The notes under the pieces: generated by a model
Databases searched by the model: none
What the model was told of the DNA's origin: nothing
The model's input: the letters and a program-made list of their open reading frames with translations, nothing else
In this document: piece by piece, positions 55,338-63,322 of the stretch
Position numbering within the stretch: position 1 is the first letter of the stretch
Layout: each line of letters begins with the position of its first letter
Source of the DNA: Micrococcaceae bacterium Sec5.7
GTDB taxonomy: Bacteria; Actinomycetota; Actinomycetes; Actinomycetales; Micrococcaceae
Reading direction: 5' to 3'
NCBI GenBank assembly: GCA_039636785.1
Contig: CP144169.1
Coordinates: 2,046,001 to 2,110,000, forward strand
DNA length: 64,000 nt
Translations under genes and position numbers: made by a program

Positions 55338-56944
55338 GCCCCGCCTACGACACCCGCGAGAAGTATGAGCGCTGGCATATACGCATCTGTGCCCGCTGCG
55401 GCCGACAGGCCGCGAAAGCGGCGAACTGGTCGGACGGCCCGATCTGCCGGACCTGCTTCGACAAGGCCACACGCACACATGGATCCTGCCCCGGCTGCCG
55501 GAGCGAACGGCTGCTGCCGGGCCGCGACGCCTCAGGGATGCCGGTCTGCCGGGACTGCGCAGGGATCACCCGCGACTTCTCCTGCGACCGCTGCCGCGTT
55601 GAAGGACCCCTGCTCGCCGGACGGCTCTGCCACAGATGCACCCTCACCGACCGGCTCAGCGCGCTCCTGGATGACGGCACCGGCCGCATCCACCCACCCC
55701 TGGCAACACTGTTCGACCCAATGCTGACGATGCAACGGACCAAAAGCGGGCTTGCCTGGCTGACCCGCGCTCAGCCACTGGCCCTGCTGCAGGACCTCGC
55801 CAAAGGCCGGCTCGCCCTGACCCACGAAGCGTTCCAGCAACTACCGAACTGGCGGACCGCCGCCCACCTGCGCGACATATTCATGCAGTGCTGGGTCCTG
55901 CCCGCCGTCGACCGGCAACTCCTGCTCTTCGAGAGATGGCTCACCGGGCACCTGGCCGCCGCCGCCGACCCCGGACACACCCGGGTGCTCCACCGCTTCG
56001 CCACCTGGCACCAACTCCGCAAACTACGGGCCAAAGCCGGCAAAGGACTGCTGGGCAACTCTCCGGCATACGCGGCCCGGCAGCAGCTTATCCAAGCCGG
56101 TTCCTTCCTGACCTGGCTCACCGTCCGTGGCGCTCTCCTCGAACACTGCCGGCAACCCGACCTCGACGCCTGGCACAGCGGGAAATACGCCGCCCCCCGA
56201 CCCGGCAAGACCTTCCTGAACTGGTGTATGAAGACCGGACGGATGCCCGCCCTGACCGTTCCTGTCCGGTCCACGGGAAACCCGGCCCCGATGGGGCAGC
56301 ATCACCGGATCGCCGCTCTCCGGCACCTGGTCACCGACGAGACCGTGCCCCTACGCTCCCCCATCGCCGGCTCATTGATTCTGCTCTACGCCCAACCGGT
56401 AAGCCGGATCGTCCGGCTCACCATAGACGACATCCTCCACGACGGGGACCACACCCTGCTGCGCCTCGGTGAACCGCCGACTCCGGTTCCAGAACCGCTG
56501 GCCGGGCTACTGCGGGCATACCTCGAAGACAGGCCCAACATGACCACCGCCGCCAACCCGGCCTCCCGATGGCTCTTCCCCGGCCGCCGGGCCGGGCAAG
56601 CCATGGACCCGGGAACCCTCCGCGATCTGCTGCAGAAAATCGGTATCCCGGCCCAGTCCGGCAGAACCGCAGCGATCCGACAACTCGTCCTCCAGATGCC
56701 GCCGCCGGTGGTGGCCCAGGCCCTCGGTTACACCACAACAGCACCACCAGGATCGCAGCAGAAGCCGGATCACCCTGGAGCGGATACGCTCCCGGCGACC
56801 ACAGCCGATAACAACTCCCGCAACACCGAGCCATTCCCAGCCGCGACAAAGTCAGCCACTCCCATCGACAGACTCCTTAGAAAATCCGAAGAATACCGAC
56901 TACTCAATCAACGGTCATTACCAGTCCCGACCCCAGGGGACTGA
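55334..56944 (+). CDS. zinc-ribbon protein with degenerate tyrosine-recombinase-like C-terminal domain
   Basis: A 536-residue protein. The first ~100 residues contain six CxxC motifs (CARC, CRTC, CPGC, CRDC, CDRC, CHRC), likely three zinc ribbons. A helical middle resembles a core-binding domain. The C-terminal part (about 310-470) has recombinase-like order: LLYAQPVSRIVRLTIDDILH (position of the catalytic Arg helix), WLFPGRRAGQAM, RTAAIRQLVLQMPPPVVAQA and LGYTTTA (position of the GH box). The usual HxxR His and a clear catalytic Tyr are missing. The final 60 residues are Ser/Thr/Pro-rich. GTG at 55334 is coupled to the HTH gene by 4 bp. I infer an accessory or inactive recombinase partner. 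Confidence 0.75.
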   Translation: MSPAYDTREKYERWHIRICARCGRQAAKAANWSDGPICRTCFDKATRTHGSCPGCRSERLLPGRDASGMPVCRDCAGITRDFSCDRCRVEGPLLAGRLCHRCTLTDRLSALLDDGTGRIHPPLATLFDPMLTMQRTKSGLAWLTRAQPLALLQDLAKGRLALTHEAFQQLPNWRTAAHLRDIFMQCWVLPAVDRQLLLFERWLTGHLAAAADPGHTRVLHRFATWHQLRKLRAKAGKGLLGNSPAYAARQQLIQAGSFLTWLTVRGALLEHCRQPDLDAWHSGKYAAPRPGKTFLNWCMKTGRMPALTVPVRSTGNPAPMGQHHRIAALRHLVTDETVPLRSPIAGSLILLYAQPVSRIVRLTIDDILHDGDHTLLRLGEPPTPVPEPLAGLLRAYLEDRPNMTTAANPASRWLFPGRRAGQAMDPGTLRDLLQKIGIPAQSGRTAAIRQLVLQMPPPVVAQALGYTTTAPPGSQQKPDHPGADTLPATTADNNSRNTEPFPAATKSATPIDRLLRKSEEYRLLNQRSLPVPTPGD

Positions 56945-56997
56945 CTGCTCGGCGCGCTGCTGGCGTGGCCGCTGTTTCGACTCCTCAAGCCATATAA

Positions 56998-57058
56998 GCA
57001 ACCTATGGTTGCGCAAGAAGGGATCCTGGGCTATGGTGATGTGCAACCAAACGTTGCA
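56998..57058 (+). promoter_or_regulatory. promoter bracketed by two GCAAC inverted repeats (candidate ArsR operator pair)
   Basis: TTGCGC (57009-57014), a 17-bp spacer and TATGGT (57032-57037) form a promoter. GCAACC-TAT-GGTTGC (56998-57012) overlaps the -35, and TGCAAC-CAAAC-GTTGCA (57042-57058) covers the start-site region. Shared half-sites suggest binding by one dimeric repressor, plausibly the ArsR protein encoded downstream. Confidence 0.6.
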
Positions 57059-57073
57059 GAAAGCGGGAAACCC

Positions 57074-57538
57074 ATGGAGTTCGGAAGCATTGAGCGCGAG
57101 ATCTACGTCGACGCGGCTCCTGAGATCGTCTTCGAGGTGATAAGCAGTCCCGAGCACATCCGGGAGTGGTGGAACGGTGCGGAGACCGACCTGTCGCCGA
57201 CCCCGGGCGCGGTCGCCGAGATCGCGTGGGGGAGGGACACGGCGGAGCCGCACATCCAGCCGCTCACGGTCGTCGACGCGGAACCGCCTCGCTTGTTCTC
57301 GTTCCGGTGGGTCTACGAGGGCGCAGCCGTGGCGACCCCCACGAACTCGCTGCTGGTGACCTTCGAGCTCGTCCCGTCTGGAGCGGGCACGGTGGTCCGG
57401 CTCACAGAGACCGGCTTCCGGGAGAAGGGGTGGGAGATCGCGGTGCTCGAGGCGGCGTACGCCGAGCACGTGAAGGGCTGGGACATCTTCGTGCCCAGCC
57501 TCGGCGACTACGTCACCCGGCTGGTGTCGACGCCATGA
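57074..57538 (+). CDS. SRPBCC (AHSA1-type) domain protein
   Basis: A 154-residue START-like protein: EREIYVDAAPEIVFEVISSP, EHIREWWNGAETDLSPTPGA, FSFRWVYE and TVVRLTETGFREKGWE are typical of AHSA1/YndB proteins that enclose a hydrophobic ligand. ATG at 57074 was preferred over 57005, because the latter lies inside the promoter region. The gene overlaps the ArsR gene (ATGA), a common pairing in actinobacteria. Confidence 0.88.
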   Translation: MEFGSIEREIYVDAAPEIVFEVISSPEHIREWWNGAETDLSPTPGAVAEIAWGRDTAEPHIQPLTVVDAEPPRLFSFRWVYEGAAVATPTNSLLVTFELVPSGAGTVVRLTETGFREKGWEIAVLEAAYAEHVKGWDIFVPSLGDYVTRLVSTP

Positions 57539-57873
57539 GCGTCGCCGTCGACGACGACCTGTGGTCCGCGATCGGGGACCCGACCCGACGCCGGATGCTC
57601 GACCTCCTGCTCGCCGAGGGTGCCGGCACGGCCACCACGCTCAGTGAGCGGTTGCCGGTGACACGTCAGGCCGTCTCGAAGCATTTGGTGGTCCTGGACC
57701 GCGTGGGCCTGGTTCACGTCACGCCCGCCGGACGCGAGCGGCGCTACCAGGTGGACGAGGCTCAGCTCGCCCGCGCGGTGGCCCAGCTCGCGGACGTCGG
57801 GGCGACCTGGGACGCCCGCCTGCGGCGGATCAAGCGGATCGCCGAGGCGATCGAGCGCGGCCAAGAAAAGTAA
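57535..57873 (+). CDS. ArsR-family winged-helix repressor
   Basis: A 112-residue regulator: WSAIGDPTRRRMLDLLLAEG, the recognition helix VTRQAVSKHLVVLDRVGLV, then the wing with ERRYQVDEAQLARAVAQL. No metal-binding Cys pair (CVC) is present, so it is not a classical arsenic sensor and probably senses a small organic ligand. It is translated with the SRPBCC gene and probably represses both through the repeats at 56998-57058. Confidence 0.92.
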   Translation: MSVAVDDDLWSAIGDPTRRRMLDLLLAEGAGTATTLSERLPVTRQAVSKHLVVLDRVGLVHVTPAGRERRYQVDEAQLARAVAQLADVGATWDARLRRIKRIAEAIERGQEK

Positions 57874-57914
57874 TCCAATCCAATAGCAAACAATATGCGA
57901 GACGGGGAATCGAA

Positions 57915-58358
57915 ATGGTGGACATACTCCATAGAGTCGGGATGAAGTCGGCGTCACTGGACGACGTGTATGCGGCCCTGACCACGCTCGAAGGCCTGTC
58001 GGGCTGGTGGGCGACGGACACGAAGGGCCAGACCGATGTCGGTGGGATCCTGGAGTTCCGGTTCGAGCCCGGCGGCTTCGACATGAAGGTGCTCGAGTTG
58101 AATCCCGGACAGAGCGTGCTCTGGGAAGTCACCGACGGGCCGGCCGAGTGGATCGGTACGACGGTGCGGTGGGACCTCAAGCAGGAGGGCGACTACACGA
58201 TCGTACTGTTCGCCCACGAGGGTTGGAAGGAGCCCGTCGAGTTCATGTACCACTGCAGCACCAAGTGGGCGACGTTCCTGGTGAGCCTCAAGCAGCTCGT
58301 AGAGACGGGTACCGGCGCACCCGAGCCGTACGACCTCAAGATCTCCGACTGGCACTGA
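57915..58358 (+). CDS. second SRPBCC domain protein
   Basis: A 147-residue AHSA1-like protein (DILHRVGMKSASLDDVYAAL, LSGWWATDTKG, VLWEVTDGPAEWIGTTVRWD, FMYHCSTKWATFLVSLKQLV). GGGGA lies 8 nt before the ATG. It lies 41 bp after arsR and may be in the same operon. Ligand and function are unknown. Confidence 0.88.
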   Translation: MVDILHRVGMKSASLDDVYAALTTLEGLSGWWATDTKGQTDVGGILEFRFEPGGFDMKVLELNPGQSVLWEVTDGPAEWIGTTVRWDLKQEGDYTIVLFAHEGWKEPVEFMYHCSTKWATFLVSLKQLVETGTGAPEPYDLKISDWH

Positions 58359-58849
58359 GGGCGCCGTCCAGGCCCACGAGGAACATTGGAACGAAAACCA
58401 TCGTTACCGGACGCCTTTGATGATCATTCGGGGCCGGTGCTCGGCAGCCTGTCCGGGATTCGGATCCGGAACCAACAGAAACTACACGGCAACAAGCAAA
58501 ACGGATTCCACCTCTCCTTGACGCACACCGTTTTTCAATAGGGACAAACGCTGGAGGCATCCCGTTGATGCTTAACAGCAGGTTCCCGCCGTGAACGAGA
58601 ATACCTGGCAGTTCCCTTGACCACCACGCATTATGGCCCCAAGCAACTTCCCGTTGTGCAGGGCCTTGACCCCGGTGTCGGCGGACTTGGCTTTGAGGCC
58701 GCGAGGACCGCTGTCATGAAATACATCGACGGGCTGGTACAAGCGCCGCCGACCCAATCGACGGGCCGGCGGCCAACCACCGGCCACAGCCCTTGCGGCT
58801 CACCTGACCCGCGGCCAGGAACCCCTGGCCGCGTAAACCAAATCAACTA
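58359..58849. other. gene-poor stretch before the Tn3 remnant
   Basis: About 490 bp without a gene I can support. A 71-codon frame on the minus strand (58572-58787) ends in a Cys-rich peptide but starts at a weak GTG and has no known relatives that I recognise. The interval probably contains unrecognisable insertion debris. Confidence 0.5.
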
Positions 58850-59353
58850 CGAAACTGTCTCAAAAGCTTGACGACCGCAGAACTCCTTCGTGTCCTCCAA
58901 GGTGGTGGCCGCCCCACACCGCTTGGCCGGGCCCTCGCCGAATACGGACGCATCGCGAAAACCATCTACCTTCTCGCGTACCTAGACGACGACAGTTACC
59001 GACGCCGTATTCTCACTCAACTCAACCGCACCGAAGGCCGCCACGCACTCGCCCGCGACGTCTTCCACGGCCAACGAGGACAACTTCGCCAACGCCATCG
59101 AGAGGGCCAGGAAGACCAGCTGGGCGCCCTCGGACTCGTCGTTAAGGCCATCGTGCTCTGGAACACCCGATACATCGACGCCGCCTTCCAACAACTCCGC
59201 ACCGAGAACTTCCCCATCAACGACGAGGACCTCAAACGGCTTTCACCCCTCGGCCACGACCACATCAACATTCTTGGCCGCTACCGCTTCAGCACCCAAG
59301 ACGTCCCAAAAGGTCGCCTCCGACCCCTCAGAAACCCCAACACCGCCGACTAG
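58850..59353 (+). pseudogene. Tn3 family transposase, C-terminal fragment
   Basis: The ~165 residues are the end of a Tn3-type DDE transposase: ELLRVLQGGGRPTPLGRALA, EYGRIAKTIYLLAYLDDD, HALARDVFHGQRGQLRQRHR, EGQEDQLGALGLVVKAIVLW, NTRYIDAAFQQL and LSPLGHDHINILGRYRF. A full enzyme is ~970-1000 residues, so over 80 percent is missing. Most of the DDE catalytic domain is lost; only the segment with the last Glu (QEDQLGAL) remains. The C-terminus is intact and is followed by the terminal repeat at 59361. Confidence 0.92.
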
Positions 59354-59360
59354 CCAGGGC

Positions 59361-59398
59361 CTTAGCGCACGCTTTCGGTCCATTACCACTCAGACCCC
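59361..59398 (-). repeat. 38-bp Tn3-family terminal inverted repeat (right end)
   Basis: Read outward-in on the minus strand it begins GGGGTCTGAG and ends GCGCTAAG, exactly 38 bp, matching the GGGG...TAAG ends of Tn3 transposons. It lies 7 bp after the transposase stop. No second copy was seen in this window, so the other end has been lost. Confidence 0.9.
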
Positions 59399-59529
59399 AA
59401 CCCCAAGTGGGTCCGGCCGAGGCTGCGTCAACCGACAGCGATTAGAACATCCGCTGACCCATCAGGATGGTGCACCTCAACGTCAGGCGGCGGTGGCGGG
59501 CCGTGCCAAGCGCGGGTCGTCACGCGGCG

Positions 59530-59910
59530 CTATGCCAGCGTGCCGAGCCAGGTCGTCACCGCATACAACGCGACGTAGGTCCCTACCGCCACCGTGAGGA
59601 CTCCGAGCAGGCGCCACTGCCAGCGCCGCACCCCGGCGATGCTGCACTGATCGCGCCGTCGCAACGCCAGCCACACGAGCAGGACTATGACGGCGAGCCC
59701 GCCGAGGCGGAACCACCAGGCGTAATTGCCGTATAGGTCGGTGGCCCACGCGAACGCGGTGCCGGCGCTGACGATGCCGAGCAGGGCGAGCACGGTTGGG
59801 CCGACGCAGCACAGGATGCCGACCACGCCGCCGGTGAGGCCGATCCGCCACATCGGCAGCCGGTCCGTGCGAATCCGCGAGCGGGTTTCCTTCCCGCTGC
59901 CGGTACTCAC
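59530..59910 (-). CDS. small membrane protein with MerT-like Cys-Cys motif
   Basis: A 126-residue protein with three transmembrane helices. The first (about 20-45) holds GVVGILCCVGPTVLALLG, which resembles the SSCCLGPL-VLVALG helix of mercuric transport protein MerT. Helix two is around 60-82 and helix three near the C-terminus. GTG at 59910 has GAGG 6-7 nt upstream and lies 3 bp after the stop of the upstream gene, so the trio is coupled. No soluble MerP-like domain. Function is inferred only: uptake of a thiophilic metal or thiol/disulfide transfer. Confidence 0.75.
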   Translation of the reverse strand: MSTGSGKETRSRIRTDRLPMWRIGLTGGVVGILCCVGPTVLALLGIVSAGTAFAWATDLYGNYAWWFRLGGLAVIVLLVWLALRRRDQCSIAGVRRWQWRLLGVLTVAVGTYVALYAVTTWLGTLA

Positions 59911-59913
59911 CGG

Positions 59914-60585
59914 TCACCTCGAACCATGGTCGGCAACCGTTCGGGGTGACGTGCTTGGCGGCGGGATCCGTTCCCGGGTGCCGGAGACGAGGACAGCGAG
60001 CAGCAGGAGGATAGCCAACGGGTAGAAGATCGGCCGCAACGGCAGCACGAGAGGCAGCAACGTCGCCGCCACACCGCTGCCCAGCACGAGCAGGAAGGTC
60101 GGCACACAGCAGGCCAAGCCCATGAGGAACGCGGGCAGCACGGCGAGAGCCCTGCTGTAACCGGGTCGCCGACAAGAGACTGCGGTACGCGCTGAGTTGG
60201 CCGCAACAGCAATGTTGCAACCGACCAGAGCGGCAAGGACAGCACCGAGGACGATGTTGACCGGGCTGACAAACACCGCGAGCTGTGGAATCGGGTGCAC
60301 GACGAGCACCGGCTCGAACAGGTACGGCGCGCGGATTCGCCACAGCGACGCCGGCGCGGTCTGGATGACTGGAGCGTGGTCCCAGTCTCCAGACAACGAC
60401 ACCGCCAGGTCACCGATCGCGATGAGGTAGAGCACCAAGGTCACCGTGGCCGCCACCAGACCGACGCGCCGATCGCGCCGCACCGCGAGAGCGGCGAGGA
60501 CCTTGCGCGGCGTGGACACGCCCGCGGCGATCACGCTGTCCCAACTGGTGCCGACCCGGGCGACGGCGTGCAGCAGCGGGTTCAC
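59914..60585 (-). CDS. membrane protein with C-terminal Cys-Cys helix
   Basis: A 223-residue protein with about five to six helices. After a short cytoplasmic N-terminus, hydrophobic stretches lie near 43-62 and 100-125. The final helices contain PAFLMGLACCVPTFLLVLGS, followed by PLVLPLRPIFYPLAILLLLA. The CC-x-P helix resembles the motif in the neighbouring small protein. Another Cys lies in ALVGCNIAVAANS. GTG at 60585 overlaps the DUF3179 stop (GTGA). I do not recognise a characterised family. Confidence 0.75.
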   Translation of the reverse strand: MNPLLHAVARVGTSWDSVIAAGVSTPRKVLAALAVRRDRRVGLVAATVTLVLYLIAIGDLAVSLSGDWDHAPVIQTAPASLWRIRAPYLFEPVLVVHPIPQLAVFVSPVNIVLGAVLAALVGCNIAVAANSARTAVSCRRPGYSRALAVLPAFLMGLACCVPTFLLVLGSGVAATLLPLVLPLRPIFYPLAILLLLAVLVSGTRERIPPPSTSPRTVADHGSR

Positions 60586-61583
60586 GGCAGCACCTCGGTG
60601 TGCGGGTAGAAGGCATACCAGGCGAACCACATCGCGTCGAGGTAATCCGCCGCCTCCCACCGGCCCTCTACCTGCTGTTCGACGAGGGCGGTATCGAGCT
60701 GGTTGTCCCAGTGCGCGCGCACCCGGGTGCCTCCGGACTGGGTTTCGATGGCCTGGACGCGCCGGAGGTGGTCTTTGTGGATGGCCAGCCTGCCGTCGCC
60801 TGCGCGCACGCCGACCACGACGTCCTTGGCGGCGAAGCGGTGATCCCGCGCTTGCACGGGAAAGATCGGTTCGCCGCTGGCGTAATAGCCGCTCCGTCGG
60901 GGGTAGGAGCCGTAGGGGTCGGTGCCGTAGCTCCGCAGGAACCCGGTGTCGGCTGAGAGCACCTTGGTGTTTGGGTGAGCGTTGCGCCAGGCATTCCACG
61001 TCGTCCACACGAGCGGCTCCGTGGACAACCGGTTGCCCTTCAGCGGGCCCGTGATCGCGGTTCCCAGGATCTGCAGCCACTGCGAATCGGTCTGTCGGTC
61101 GTACATGAGCAAGTTCGAGTTGACGAGATTGCCGGTCGTGCCGAATGTCAACTTCTGCCCGGGCGGGCTGTGGTAACCGACCGCCGTGCCGGTCAGCGGG
61201 CAGTACGTGATCGACAGGAGCTGATCTCCCACGGCGTCGTTGACGATCTCGTGCCAGACCAGAACCAACTGGGGGTACGCCCGGATTTCACCGCCATAGT
61301 CCAGGCCGAACACCGGTTGATCCCCGGTCAGGAAGTCCGCGCCGGCAGCGGAGACGAACCGCGGCCGATCAATGGCCGGGATCCCATCCTTGCCCGGACC
61401 ACCCGACACCACGGCGCCCGCCAGCCCCTCCAATGACGTTGGGTCGGAAGGCGCGGTCTTCCGATCCGGAGACGACAAGATCTGCCAGACCACGGCTGCC
61501 CCACCACCCACGGCGGCGACCCCGCCGAGCACGGCGAGGCCCTTGAGCACCTGACGGCGACTCGGACTCGGTTGAGTTTCCAC
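60582..61583 (-). CDS. DUF3179 family protein, Tat-exported
   Basis: A 333-residue secreted or membrane-tethered protein. The N-terminus SRRQVLKGLAVLGGVAAVGG is a Tat signal (RRxxLK). The mature part has DUF3179 hallmarks: RAYPQLVLVWHEIVND, LLSITYCPLTGTAVGY with a conserved Cys, TFGTTGNLVNSNLLMYDRQT, SQWLQILGTAITGPLKG, and PLVWTTWNAWRNAHPNTKVL. The family's biochemical role is unknown. GTG at 61583 was preferred over TTG at 61589 because GGGGA then lies 9 nt upstream. It is the first gene of the cassette with the two Cys-Cys membrane proteins. Confidence 0.88.
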   Translation of the reverse strand: METQPSPSRRQVLKGLAVLGGVAAVGGGAAVVWQILSSPDRKTAPSDPTSLEGLAGAVVSGGPGKDGIPAIDRPRFVSAAGADFLTGDQPVFGLDYGGEIRAYPQLVLVWHEIVNDAVGDQLLSITYCPLTGTAVGYHSPPGQKLTFGTTGNLVNSNLLMYDRQTDSQWLQILGTAITGPLKGNRLSTEPLVWTTWNAWRNAHPNTKVLSADTGFLRSYGTDPYGSYPRRSGYYASGEPIFPVQARDHRFAAKDVVVGVRAGDGRLAIHKDHLRRVQAIETQSGGTRVRAHWDNQLDTALVEQQVEGRWEAADYLDAMWFAWYAFYPHTEVLP

Positions 61584-61653
61584 AGCCAAACATCCCCACC
61601 ACGCCTTGCACCGCGGAATCCACCACCGCGATCGCTACAACCCCGTTATTTCA

Positions 61654-61904
61654 TTATGCCACTCGCGTGTCGTGGAGGAGCGCCGACTGTCGCTCTGCTG
61701 ACATGGTCAGCGACTGAACTCCGACGCCGCGTTCATCGAGGGTGGTGACAATGTCAATCAGATCGCGGAGGTTTCGTCCGAGACGGTCAATTTTCCAGAT
61801 GACAGGGGTGTCGTCTGGCCGGAGGTCCTTCAGGCAAAGGTTCCATTGGGGGCGGTCGGCTTTGGTGCCGGTTGAGGTGTCTGTGTAAATCTGGCCCTTC
61901 GTCT
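61654..61904 (-). pseudogene. serine resolvase/invertase fragment
   Basis: The minus strand reads QIYTDTSTGTKADRPQWNLC, LRPDDTPVIWKIDRLGRNLR (conserved LDRLGR motif) and DLIDIVTTLDERGVGVQSLT. This is the middle of the serine recombinase catalytic domain. The N-terminal catalytic Ser strand and all after SLT are lost; the last residues before the stop are unrelated. It could be the resolvase of a Tn3-type element. Confidence 0.8.
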
Positions 61905-62050
61905 CTAAGCGTGGTTAGGTGATTTCTTCCGGTACGGGCGGTGGCCACCGGCGGCGAGTAGATTCCTGATTCTGTAGTTTTCGAAGTTCCGGAATCCGCG
62001 TGCGATGCGGCGTGTGGTTTCGATGACGCCGTTGATGGATATCTGGAGCC
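61905..62050 (-). pseudogene. ISL3-like transposase, extreme C-terminal fragment
   Basis: About 47 residues (ISINGVIETTRRIARGFRNF, ENYRIRNLLAAGGHRPYRKK) match the end of ISL3/IS204-type transposases. It stops at TAG 61907-61905, directly against the resolvase piece, so two mobile-element fragments abut. Confidence 0.7.
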
Positions 62051-62123
62051 GTCGCCGGTGGATGCGGTGTAGTTGTTGGGGTTCTGTGTCGGTGACATGT
62101 CGCTGACACGGTCGTATTCGTGA

Positions 62124-62516
62124 TCAGGTCTGGGGTTGTTGGGCAGCGGCGCGTTCTTTCCCCAAGACCACGGCGAGTCGGGCCCGAAGTGCTTGGTTCT
62201 CGTTGCGGAGCGTTCGGACTTCGCTGCGGAGGGTGGCGAGAAGCTCGTCGCGGGAGCCCTGAGACATCCGCTCAGTGGCCGGCTGTCGACGGGCGATGGT
62301 GCGGGCGGGATCGCGGAGCCGGTTGATCTCTTCGCGCAGTTCAGTGTCGCGGTAGAGCAGTGCCCGGGAGACACCTGCTGCCTTGGCGACGGTGGCGTAG
62401 TTAATGGCGGAGCCCTCTCGGTCGCCCGGGAAAGCCAACTGCGCGGCGAGGAAGCGGTAGGGTGCCGGATCATCGAGAGCGCACCACCGACAACGTGGGC
62501 CCGGATGCCCGGCCAA
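62124..62516 (-). CDS. DUF6262 / TnpC-like accessory protein, probably truncated
   Basis: A frame of 130 residues. After ~33 unrelated residues, INYATVAKAAGVSRALLYRD forms an HTH and a coiled coil follows (RDELLATLRSEVRTLRNENQ, ALRARLAVVLGKERAAAQ). This is the layout of DUF6262 proteins that accompany Tn554-like tyrosine recombinases. The N-terminus meets the end of the ISAs1 copy at 62520, so the native start is lost and the TTG at 62516 may not be used. No partner recombinase is present. Confidence 0.65.
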   Translation of the reverse strand: MAGHPGPRCRWCALDDPAPYRFLAAQLAFPGDREGSAINYATVAKAAGVSRALLYRDTELREEINRLRDPARTIARRQPATERMSQGSRDELLATLRSEVRTLRNENQALRARLAVVLGKERAAAQQPQT

Positions 62517-62525
62517 CTACCAGGG

Positions 62526-63322
62526 CTAATGCAAAGTCGTGGGTAGCGGGTTGATTCTGGCGAGTTTGAGGGCTCGGTTGGCGTTTCTGGCGGTGTGTCT
62601 GGTGGCTTTGGCGATGTTGCTGGTTTTGGCTATTCGGTAGAGACTGATGGCGAGGTTTCGCAGGGATGCCATGAGTCTCGGGGCGTTGCCTGTACGGATC
62701 TGGGATTTGTCTTCCAGATACGTGACGTCTCGGGTCCAGTGGAGCTGGTTCTCTATCGTCCAGTGCCCGCGGATCCAGGTGTTGAGGTCGGCGGCGCTGG
62801 CTTTGTCGGCCGGCAGGGATGTGATCACATAGACGGTCTCAACACGCCACTTCCTGCCGCCGAGTGTGCGGGATCCGCGGGTGATCCGGGCGGCCTGGGC
62901 CGCATGCGGGAACAGTATCCCGGCCTCGATCGTGACGACTTTGATGGCCCTGCTGCCAGTGCGGCCATGGCTACGATATTGGTGCCGGTTCCCTACCGGC
63001 ACCTGCTCCCACGGCAGCGACTTCAATTGCCGCTGCAGACTCCTCTGGTTGCCCTTGACGCAAAGGACATAGTGCGCGCCACGGGTATGGAGATACTGCG
63101 CATGGGCGCGTTGGGTATGCATCGCATCTGCCGTAACCACAACACCGTCCAGGTCGTTGAACGTCTCCAGGAGGGTGGTAAACATGGTGATCTCATTCGT
63201 CTTGACGCCCACGTCAACTTGCCCCAGAACAGTGCCGGTGGCGTGGTCCACGGCGGCCATCAAATGCACCCGGGAGCCGCCACCATTCTTCGCTCCACGG
63301 ACTTGACGCCGCGCAGCGGCCA
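62526..63322 (-). mobile_element. ISAs1 family transposase, 5'-truncated insertion sequence remnant
   Basis: A frame of 265 codons gives the C-terminal two thirds of an ISAs1 transposase: [93 protein letters not shown] and [14 protein letters not shown]. Complete enzymes are ~370-400 residues. The missing N-terminus includes the first catalytic Asp region (VDGK). CAGGGCTAATGCAAAGTCG at 62521-62539 looks like the surviving terminal repeat; the other end is absent, cut at about 63322. Confidence 0.88.

Noticed and set aside
58572..58787. 71-codon minus-strand frame ending in GNCQVFSFTAGTCC, considered as a peptide precursor
   Set aside because: The GTG start has no ribosome-binding site, no modification or export genes lie nearby, and the region is insertion debris.
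59483..61080. alternative minus-strand frames of 286 and 388 codons across the Cys-Cys membrane genes
   Set aside because: They lack hydrophobic helices in sensible positions, while the chosen frames show clear membrane segments and coupled starts and stops.
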